Assembly (NCBI GenBank): GCA_007124745.1
Contig: SLEO01000151.1
Coordinates: 1-47,718, forward strand
Direction: 5' to 3'
Length of the DNA stretch: 47,718 nucleotides
Source of the DNA: Myxococcales bacterium
GTDB taxonomy: Bacteria; Myxococcota_A; Polyangia; Polyangiales; SLQV01
Shown here: one piece after another, positions 27,088 to 34,669 of the stretch
How the letters are laid out: each line of letters opens with the position of its first letter
Position numbering within the stretch: position 1 is the first letter of the stretch
Notes under the pieces: model-generated
The model's input: only the letters and a program-made list of their open reading frames with translations
What the model was told of the DNA's origin: nothing
Databases searched by the model: none
Position numbers and translations under genes: made by a program

Positions 27088-28212
27088 CTAGCGCGTGAAG
27101 GCGGCCTCGACCTGCAGGCTGTGGGCCATGTCATCGAAATCAAAGCGCGGCGCAAAACCCGTCGCTTCGACAAAACGTCGATTGTCGACAGTGCAAGGAT
27201 AGCGGATGTGGTCGAGCTGCTCAGCGGGAAACCTAGAGGCGCGCAGGCCCCAGGCGTTCGCCACAAAGGTGCGCGCAAGGGTGAGCGGTACACTGCGCGG
27301 TCTCAACCCTAAGCGGTCATGGGTTTGGGAGAGAGGCAACGCGCCCTGCCCCGCTACATTGTAGACCCCGCAACGAAGGCCCTCTCGCGGCTGACCCGTG
27401 GGGCTTACCCCACCCAGGGTCACTTCGATAGCGGCAAGCAAGTCGCGCTCATGAATCAGCTGGATCATGGGGTCGAAGCCCGAGAGCATCAGCGGCCGCA
27501 TCAGATTGAAATACGTGCTGGCGGCGTTGCGCACGGTCCCGACAACGTGGCAGGGGCGTAAGATCACCGTCTCGGTACTCTGCACACGCCACATAAAGTT
27601 CTGGGCGGCTAAATCTAGGCTCACAAGGTCGCGAATCGCGAAAAAACGTTGAGCGCCCAGAAGCGGCGCATCCTCCTTGATGTAAGCCGGGTTCGCGGGA
27701 CCAGGGCCGTAGACGTCAGCGCTCGAAAGGACCACGAGTCGCGGCACCTTGAAGCGTTCCACGCATTCGAGCAGGCGGTGAAAGGCCGTTACGTTCCAGG
27801 AGAAGTGGAGTGCGTCCTTGGCTCGGAGGTTATGCAGGGTGCCGAGGTGTACGACCGCATCGAAGTTTCCGCGTTCGAAGACCTCAATGACGCGAGTTGA
27901 GCGCAGGTCGATGCGATAGAACTCGAGGTCCGTCGGCGCCCCGGGAAACGCGCGACGGTCGAGACCCACAAGCTCGAACGCACGACTCACCTGCCGCAAC
28001 CACACCTGGCCGAGGCGTCCACTCAGTCCGGTGACCAGAACGCGCAAGGGGCGTTGCGTCTCGGTAGCCCCGTCGGGCGGTGCTCGATGATTGCCCGCGC
28101 GGGTGACCTTCCCATCATCGGAAGCGTCAGCAGGCTCTGCACGCTTGAGAGACTGCTCCGCAAGCGCGAAAGGCCACGCGGGGCCTGGCTGTTGGTCGTC
28201 CGGTGTCGTCAT
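27088..28212 (-). CDS. NAD-dependent epimerase/dehydratase (extended SDR)
   Basis: VLVTGLSGRLGQVWLRQ, DAVVHLGTLHN, VVLSSADVYGPGP. Confidence 0.85.
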   Translation of the reverse strand: MTTPDDQQPGPAWPFALAEQSLKRAEPADASDDGKVTRAGNHRAPPDGATETQRPLRVLVTGLSGRLGQVWLRQVSRAFELVGLDRRAFPGAPTDLEFYRIDLRSTRVIEVFERGNFDAVVHLGTLHNLRAKDALHFSWNVTAFHRLLECVERFKVPRLVVLSSADVYGPGPANPAYIKEDAPLLGAQRFFAIRDLVSLDLAAQNFMWRVQSTETVILRPCHVVGTVRNAASTYFNLMRPLMLSGFDPMIQLIHERDLLAAIEVTLGGVSPTGQPREGLRCGVYNVAGQGALPLSQTHDRLGLRPRSVPLTLARTFVANAWGLRASRFPAEQLDHIRYPCTVDNRRFVEATGFAPRFDFDDMAHSLQVEAAFTR

Positions 28213-28337
28213 AGCAGCTAGTGAAACGGAGCGTGTGGCAAAGAAGCGCGGACCTCACGCACTATTGTAGGTGTAGCAGGACCTAGGTGCCGCGTGAGGG
28301 AGCCTCGTGCAGCGCTGTCGTCAGACGCCGGCATGGC

Positions 28338-29231
28338 TCAGAAAATACGGGTTCGTTCGAGCAACCCACGCTCCAGGAGTTCCCCCAAAGCGGCGCGTAC
28401 CGTCTCCGCCAAGATGCGCGGCGACGGCCCCCTCGCACCCACCGCAGGCTCGGGCAGGATCGGTGCGCCAAAATGCAGTGTATAGCGGGTGGGCAAGGGC
28501 AACCACAGGCCGAGCGCCCATTGAGGCACGATGGGAAACCCAGGAATATCGAAGCGCTCGAAGAAGGTTCTAACAAGCCCGAGCGACACGTACTGCTCCT
28601 CGGATCCCACCACAGCCACGGGCACGATTGGCACGCCGCAGTCGATAGCCAGTCGTGCAAAGCCGCGCCCGAAGGGCTGAAGCCGGTACCTATTCCGGAA
28701 AGGCTTAAGCATGCCCGCTGCTCCCTCGGGAAAGACAAGGACCGCTTCCCCGCGCTCCAGCAGAAGGCGTGCGTTGTCCGGGTGCCCGACAAACTGCCCC
28801 GCACGCGCAAAGAGCGCGCTGAGGTACGGCAGCGTCGCCACGAATCGGTCGACGGCAGACCGCACGAGACGTGGCGGCTCAGCATCGAGGGCCAGGGCCA
28901 AACCGACCATCAACCCGTCAAAAGGCAGTTGTCCCCCGTGATTGGCAGCAAGAATGACTGGGCCTTGAGGCACATTCTCTAGACCTACCGTGGTCACGCG
29001 GAAATAGTGTCGATAAACAAGGGCGCCGACGGACAGCACTCTGGAAGCGAGGGATGGGTCGAACCCGAAGGCATCAAGTCCCAACGCATTGGGTGGCGGA
29101 CGGAGCGCCTCGATGCGGTCGGGTAGCGAAAAGCCTAACGCGCGGGTCCGCACTGCTTCGGCGGCATCGCTCACCGACCGTTTTCCGCGCCGGAACGCCA
29201 ACCGAGACTGCCTTAGCGCCGCGAGCATCAT
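28338..29231 (-). CDS. Lysophospholipid acyltransferase family protein (PlsC-like)
   Basis: VILAANHGGQLPFDGLM, VLVFPEGAAGMLKPF, GVPIVPVAVVGSEEQY. Confidence 0.85.
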   Translation of the reverse strand: MMLAALRQSRLAFRRGKRSVSDAAEAVRTRALGFSLPDRIEALRPPPNALGLDAFGFDPSLASRVLSVGALVYRHYFRVTTVGLENVPQGPVILAANHGGQLPFDGLMVGLALALDAEPPRLVRSAVDRFVATLPYLSALFARAGQFVGHPDNARLLLERGEAVLVFPEGAAGMLKPFRNRYRLQPFGRGFARLAIDCGVPIVPVAVVGSEEQYVSLGLVRTFFERFDIPGFPIVPQWALGLWLPLPTRYTLHFGAPILPEPAVGARGPSPRILAETVRAALGELLERGLLERTRIF

Positions 29232-29514
29232 TCAGAGTCTCCAACATAAGCAGCCTAAGTGCCATCTATCGCGCGTATCTGTTCCGGGGGCACTTTACAC
29301 GCATGCCCCCGAGTTTTCGGGCGTGAATCCCGCACGCCTCTCCCCCAAAAAACCAAAGCCGGCAAGTGGGTCCCAACCGCCCACGCGGCTCTTTCCCTCA
29401 GGGTTTTCGCTATCTGGACCCCCTGAACGCTTACTATCGCGCCGATGCGCATGAATACACCGCACCGTTCGCCCGCCGCTTCCGTCGCGCAGACGCGCGC
29501 GCTAGGTTTTCCTG

Positions 29515-30354
29515 ATGCCCCCTAATCGCCTCACACCTGAACGCATCGATGCTCTGAGACTCGCCATCCTCCGAGCTGGACGAAGCGCCCTCGACGCCCA
29601 GCCCGACATGCAGCGCTCCTCTGAGCGCAAAGGCGATGGTTCACCGGTCACCGCACTCGACCGCGCCGTCGAGACGGCTCTCCGCGAGGAAACCCTGCGA
29701 CTCTTCCCGGATGCGCTCGTTCTCGGCGAGGAGGCGGGCCTTGGAGAAGCCACCGACTCAACCATCGAGACAGAAGACGCCGAACGCACCGACCATAGCA
29801 GCGAGCATTCGTCCGCGCGCGAACCTGCGTCGCCTCGTGTTGTCATCGACCCGATCGACGGCACACGCGCTTACATTCGCGGCCTCGACACCTGGTCTGT
29901 GCTCTACGCCATCGAGGTGCCCGGCGAAGGCGCCTACGCCTTCGCTTATCTGCCCGGCCGCGACCACCTGTATGAAGGCGACGGAACACGTACGCGCAGG
30001 GGCGACCGCGAAGTGCGCCTCAAGGGAGCCATCGAGCTCGATGCATCCTTAGTCCAGCACGGATCGCTCGGGCAGTTTGCCGACGCCGATCTCCTCACCT
30101 GGCTGCCCACGCTCGCGAAAGCTAGCTACACCCAACGCGGGTTTTCGGACTTCGCGGGCTACGCCGAGGTGCTCGAAGGACGCGCTGACCTCATGGTCGA
30201 CCCCTCGATACAGGTGTGGGATGTGAAGGCGCCGATGCTGCTCATCGAGGGAGCGGGCGGTCACACGCGACTCGCCACCGTGGGTGGTTCGCTCAACTGC
30301 TTCGCCGGCCGGGAGCCCGCACTCTCCCAGTGCATCGCAGCGCTAGGTCTTTAG
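29515..30354 (+). CDS. Inositol monophosphatase family protein (histidinol-phosphatase HisN-like)
   Basis: GEEAGLGE, VVIDPIDGTRAYIRGLDTWSVLYA, VWDVKAPMLLIEGAGG. Confidence 0.88.
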   Translation: MPPNRLTPERIDALRLAILRAGRSALDAQPDMQRSSERKGDGSPVTALDRAVETALREETLRLFPDALVLGEEAGLGEATDSTIETEDAERTDHSSEHSSAREPASPRVVIDPIDGTRAYIRGLDTWSVLYAIEVPGEGAYAFAYLPGRDHLYEGDGTRTRRGDREVRLKGAIELDASLVQHGSLGQFADADLLTWLPTLAKASYTQRGFSDFAGYAEVLEGRADLMVDPSIQVWDVKAPMLLIEGAGGHTRLATVGGSLNCFAGREPALSQCIAALGL

Positions 30355-30498
30355 CGCACCGAGTTTGTGAAGGCCGGAGGTGTCGCACGCGGCCTGTAGA
30401 GCCCAGACCGCACTTCCCAGCCCAGGACTCCCACAGCCCACGGCCCGTTCTCTGGGAGGGCCGGCGGCCTGCGCCCTACCTAGTGCGGGCCCTGCCTA

Positions 30499-30566
30499 GA
30501 CCGGGTACGCCCAGACTGGGTACGCCCAGCCTGGGTACGCCCAGCCTGGGTACGCCCAGCCTGGGC
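30499..30566. repeat. 15-bp tandem palindromic repeat between convergent genes (possible bidirectional terminator)
   Basis: GGGTACGCCCAG at 30503, 30518, 30533 and 30548 (period 15). CTGGG-TACG-CCCAG hairpins in the later units; the first unit begins CCGGG. Confidence 0.9.
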
Positions 30567-30587
30567 ATTGCCTAAGCTGGATGTTGA

Positions 30588-30785
30588 CTAGACTGCGTCT
30601 TGGCGGTCGAGCGTGCGGAGCGCAGACGTCGACAGCCGTACGCGCACGAACTTGCCGGCCGTCGCGTCCCAGATGCGCTTGGTCTGCAGGTTCGGCAACG
30701 ACCGCTTCTTGGTCTTAATGTTCGAGTGGGACACCTTGTGACCCACAAGCGGGCCTTTCCCCGTGATTTCGCAACGACGTGACAT
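30588..30785 (-). CDS. rpmB: 50S ribosomal protein L28
   Basis: MSRRCEITGKGPLVGHKVSHSNIKTKKRSLPNLQTKRIWD. Confidence 0.95.
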   Translation of the reverse strand: MSRRCEITGKGPLVGHKVSHSNIKTKKRSLPNLQTKRIWDATAGKFVRVRLSTSALRTLDRQDAV

Positions 30786-30924
30786 AACGATAAAACTTTC
30801 TTGTTAACTTCGGAGGAACACCAGCGGGGAGCTGCCGTCATTCGCCAGGGAAACCTGAGCCGCTGTTCGATCCAACAGCAACAGGGTCGGGCCTCGTGGA
30901 ACGCTAGAGTCAACCCTGTCCACG

Positions 30925-31092
30925 TTACTTCTTAGGGTTGGGCATCTTCTGCTCGTTGAAGACAACATGGCGGCGAACCACCGGGTCGTACTTCTTGATT
31001 TCGAGCTTCTCGGGCTTCGTCCTTTTGTTCTTCGTCGTGTAGTAGGCGTAGCCCGTACCCGCCGAGGACATTAATCTAATCATCTCGCGCAT
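30925..31092 (-). CDS. rpmG: 50S ribosomal protein L33
   Basis: Hand translation: [55 protein letters not shown], 55 aa; below the track's size cut-off. Confidence 0.95.
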   Translation of the reverse strand: MREMIRLMSSAGTGYAYYTTKNKRTKPEKLEIKKYDPVVRRHVVFNEQKMPNPKK

Positions 31093-31281
31093 GCTTTGAC
31101 CCCGTCAGAAAAGTCGGCGAAGCCTAGCGTACGGGCCTTGCAGCAGCAAGCAAATCGCGTCATCCTTCGGCCTCTTATTCAGGGGAGCTGCTCGCGATGC
31201 GGCGGGCAGCCCCGGGAACGCCGATTGATGGACGCCCGCCGAGGCTGATTCTGCCGACGGGTTAGGGAAACAGAGGATGAC

Positions 31282-31587
31282 ATGGCCACCAAGGCAAAGA
31301 TTGCGAACAATGACGCGCGCAAGCGCTTGAGTGAGAAGTACGCCGCGCGGCGCACGGAGCTAACGACGTCGCTCAAGGCCGGAAACCTGAGCTTTGAGGA
31401 ACAGCTTGCCGTGCTCGGCAAGCTGCAAAAGCTTCCCCGAAACTCGAGCAAGACGCGGGTGCGCAACCGCTGCGTTCTCTCCGGCCGTCCCCGTGGCTAC
31501 TACCGGAAGTTCGGCCTCTCGCGCATCGCAGTCCGCGAACTCGGCCTCAACGGCGAGATCCCCGGCCTCACCAAGTCCAGCTGGTAG
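31282..31587 (+). CDS. rpsN: 30S ribosomal protein S14 (long, zinc-independent type)
   Basis: [24 protein letters not shown]...[40 protein letters not shown]. Confidence 0.97.
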   Translation: MATKAKIANNDARKRLSEKYAARRTELTTSLKAGNLSFEEQLAVLGKLQKLPRNSSKTRVRNRCVLSGRPRGYYRKFGLSRIAVRELGLNGEIPGLTKSSW

Positions 31588-31633
31588 CATCAAGCTGGCA
31601 GACCAAAGGTCTTAAGCTAGCCAAGTGGTCCGC

Positions 31634-31680
31634 GAAACGGGCTCACGCCGGGCAGACGCTCGCGTGAGCCCGTTTCTAAT
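31634..31680 (+). terminator. Intrinsic terminator after rpsN
   Basis: GAAACGGGCTCACGC (31634-31648) and GCGTGAGCCCGTTTC (31662-31676), perfect 15-bp stem, then TAATTTTAG. Confidence 0.85.
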
Positions 31681-31722
31681 TTTAGCGCGCGACGCAACCG
31701 GCCGACGGATGACCACGGCGTA

Positions 31723-31747
31723 GCCTACGGCGTTCACCGCCGTAGGC
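31723..31747. other. Perfect 10-bp hairpin between convergent rpsN and sulfatase genes
   Basis: GCCTACGGCG-TTCAC-CGCCGTAGGC. Confidence 0.7.
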
Positions 31748-31843
31748 ATTCGAACGTGCTGCAAGCACCCACAGCACGCTCGACAACAGCTACGGGTGCT
31801 GGCGTCTTAACCCTGCCAAGACTCAACACCTGTTTGCCAGAAT

Positions 31844-34516
31844 CTAGTGGCCGTAGCCGAGGGCTTTAAGTTGGGCCTCGGTTTCTGGGTCGATATGGGT
31901 CTTCTCTTGGGAGAGGCTCGAGGGCTTCTGCGGGGCGTCGGGAGGGACACCGCCTTCAAGCCAGGTTCGACGGTCTTGCGCGCCGACAAAACGTCCAAGA
32001 AGGCCACGCAGCAGGTGTCCTGCATAGGGCTCCTTCGCCGCATCCAGAGGCGTTTTCTCCCATGCGTCCGACTTTAGGTCGAATACCGTGAGCGAGTGGC
32101 CCTTGAACATGCCCTTCCAGCGGCGCGTTTGAACCGCCTTCTGGTACTCGAGAAAGTCGCTGAAGCCAACCTGGTGGTCAGCGGCCAAGCCGCCTCCCGC
32201 TAGGCGCTGCTCAAGGGTGACGCCTTCTGCCGCCGCGAAGGGTCGAACACCTGCCATGCTGAGCACCGTTGGGGCCACGTGCAACGTACTGACCGTATCG
32301 GCGATGCGCGCAGGCTTGATGCCCCGGGGGTAGTGAAAGAGCAGCGGAACGTGCAGTAGCTCGTTATAGAGCGAGTGCCCGTGACCCCAGGAAGCGTGCT
32401 CGGCGAACTCTTCACCATGGTCCGAAGTGATGACGATGAGCGTGTCCTCTGCGAGCCCGCGCTCCCGCAGCCCCTCCATGAAACGCGCAAGCTCTTCGTC
32501 GTGGTAGGAGATCTCGCCATCATGGAGTGCCATGAGCCGCTTCCGGTCGCGCTCGGTCAGGTTGATTTTGGGAGGATTGCGCTTGGCGTCGGCAAGCTGC
32601 GTTGGCGTGAGCCTGGGCTTGACGGGCCCATCGTAGGGATCGGGATCATACGCCTCTAGCCACTTGCCGGGCGGGTCGTAGGGCACATGCGGATCGATGG
32701 TCTGCAGGTACAGGAAGAAGGGCTTAAACGCCTCGGGGCCTGCCGGGGCATCAGGGCTGCTGCGCTGGGTATCGATCCACGCGAGGCCGTCCTTAAAGAC
32801 GTTCTCCGCCTCCGACCGCTTGCCGTCACGGATGTAGTTGACGTGTTTGCCCCACCCCTGATTGAAGCCGAACTTCTCGGATACAAAGCCATTGGCGATA
32901 AATGACGCCGTTGCGTAGCCGCTGGATTGGAAGATTTCTGATACGAGTTCGGCCTTATCGGGCAGCTTGGAGCCATCCTCTTTAGTCTGATGCGTCATCG
33001 GCCAGAGGCCGGTGAGCAGCGAAGCCACCGCAGGCTTGGTCCAGTTTTCCGGCGAGATGGCGTGCTCAAAGACCACACCGCGCTCCGCGAGCGCGTCGAG
33101 CGCAGGTGTCTTGACCCGCGACGGCTTGTTGAAGGCCTTGAGTCGCTCGGCGCGCAGCGTATCGATGAGCAGCACCACGATGTGCTTCGGCTTGGCCGCC
33201 GCGTCGGGCGGTTCGACCGCGGCCTTCGGCTGGAACAGCGCAAGCCTGCTCAGGACAACGGGCGCGCTGCTAGCGGGCACGCGCACTTCATAGCGATACC
33301 AGTCGCCCGGACCACCTTCGAACGAAAAGGCAAACTCTTGAGCCTCGGAGGCCTTCACAGCGAGCGGTTGAAAGGCCCCCGGCCCCTCCCCCGCGCCAAC
33401 CTGCCAAAAGCGGAACTCCACTGTCCCTTCCCCGCCCTCCGCTTGCGCTTCGAAAGCGAACATGCCTTCAGCGCTTGCGGGCAAGAAACCCGACACGCGG
33501 TCGTCAGCCTGCAGCCGGAGCCCGGGCTTGCCGCTCTCACTCGTGTGCGGTTTGGGTCCAGAAAGGGCGTCGAGCGCTTCAATGGTGGCAGCGCCGGTGC
33601 CCTTAGCCATCTCGTCCGCCGCCTCAGCCTCGCCTTTAGCGCCTTCGGTTGCCTTGGCTGCCGCCACGTCTTTCTCACCGAGGCGCATACGCAGCAATGT
33701 CGCCGCAGGGGTGGTAGCGGTGCCTAAGAAGCGCAAAAGCACATAGTTTTCGCCCGCAACGACAACCTTTTCCGGCACCTTAAAGGTGTAGGTTTGGATG
33801 CCCTCACCCAGCGGGAAGGAGCCGACCTCCTTGCCATTCACGAAGGCGATAATCGACGTCGCACGTTGCTTGCGTACCTGAACCTCAAGGGAGTGCGGGC
33901 GCGTGGTGTTCGCCAGCACAAAGACCCGGGCGGTGCTGCTGACATCGCGTCCGCGCAAGCTGCCAAGCGCCCGCGCCTCGCCTAAGCCATCATAAAATCC
34001 GCCCTGCGTGTACTTGAGGTAATCGTCGTCGGAAAAATCGATCCACGTTCCCTGCCGAAAGCGCTCGACCAGCCCAAAGCTCTTAAGAAGGTCGAGTTTC
34101 ACCTCGAGTTCGGCGAGCACGCTTTCCGTCCCACCCGGCGAAGGCACCGGGGCTTGCGCCGCTTCCTCGGAGGAAGCGCCGACTTCCGTTGTCTGCGAGC
34201 TGCTCGCTCCGCCACAACGCTCGCAGGATACGAGCGTCGCTAGCGTGAGGGCGCTGAGCGCGGCACGGAGCCCTTGGCGTGTCGCCAAAGTGCGAGCGCT
34301 TGGACGCGGGTCCCGCCCGTGCGTGGGAGACTCCGCTCGCGTCTCGACGCGGCGAAGGGCGGAGGCGCCATCTGCCACCCCGCCAACGCACAGGTGCACG
34401 CTTCCAAACCCTGGGTCGTCGGCCGGGCGGGAAACGCCAGCGAATGCAGTCGAAAGTAGCTTGTGGAGCATGGTTCGGTTGCGCACGGTTCGGTTGAGCA
34501 TGGTTCGGTTCCGCAT
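31844..34516 (-). CDS. Sulfatase/alkaline-phosphatase-superfamily protein, probable lipoprotein
   Basis: HIVVLLIDTLRAERL, NWTKPAVASLLTGLWP, VITSDHGEEFAEHASWGHGHSLYNELLHVPLLFHYP. Lipobox-like LATLVSC suggests a start near TTG 34288 rather than 34516. Confidence 0.85.
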   Translation of the reverse strand: MRNRTMLNRTVRNRTMLHKLLSTAFAGVSRPADDPGFGSVHLCVGGVADGASALRRVETRAESPTHGRDPRPSARTLATRQGLRAALSALTLATLVSCERCGGASSSQTTEVGASSEEAAQAPVPSPGGTESVLAELEVKLDLLKSFGLVERFRQGTWIDFSDDDYLKYTQGGFYDGLGEARALGSLRGRDVSSTARVFVLANTTRPHSLEVQVRKQRATSIIAFVNGKEVGSFPLGEGIQTYTFKVPEKVVVAGENYVLLRFLGTATTPAATLLRMRLGEKDVAAAKATEGAKGEAEAADEMAKGTGAATIEALDALSGPKPHTSESGKPGLRLQADDRVSGFLPASAEGMFAFEAQAEGGEGTVEFRFWQVGAGEGPGAFQPLAVKASEAQEFAFSFEGGPGDWYRYEVRVPASSAPVVLSRLALFQPKAAVEPPDAAAKPKHIVVLLIDTLRAERLKAFNKPSRVKTPALDALAERGVVFEHAISPENWTKPAVASLLTGLWPMTHQTKEDGSKLPDKAELVSEIFQSSGYATASFIANGFVSEKFGFNQGWGKHVNYIRDGKRSEAENVFKDGLAWIDTQRSSPDAPAGPEAFKPFFLYLQTIDPHVPYDPPGKWLEAYDPDPYDGPVKPRLTPTQLADAKRNPPKINLTERDRKRLMALHDGEISYHDEELARFMEGLRERGLAEDTLIVITSDHGEEFAEHASWGHGHSLYNELLHVPLLFHYPRGIKPARIADTVSTLHVAPTVLSMAGVRPFAAAEGVTLEQRLAGGGLAADHQVGFSDFLEYQKAVQTRRWKGMFKGHSLTVFDLKSDAWEKTPLDAAKEPYAGHLLRGLLGRFVGAQDRRTWLEGGVPPDAPQKPSSLSQEKTHIDPETEAQLKALGYGH
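34466..34510. repeat. 3 x 15-bp tandem repeat at the annotated sulfatase start
   Basis: GAGCATGGTTCGGTT / GCGCACGGTTCGGTT / GAGCATGGTTCGGTT; encodes MRNRTMLNRTVRNRTML on minus. Confidence 0.9.
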
Positions 34517-34669
34517 CGAAAGTCTCTCCTGGGGGCTCGGCTCCAGCCTAGCGGCCTACCCACCCACACTGTCCGGGCCGCACTGCCTGAGTCGTACTAT
34601 CTAGATCGGACTATCTAGATCGCGTTGAGTAGGCCGCGCTATCCCCGTCGACATAGGGGCGACCGAGCG

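Noticed and set aside
30499-30566. Considered as CRISPR or a tRNA remnant
   Set aside because: No spacers, no cas genes, no cloverleaf; simple tandem palindromes.
30786-30924. tRNA gene between rpmB and rpmG
   Set aside because: Ribosomal protein genes often neighbour tRNAs, but no acceptor/T-loop pattern was visible here.
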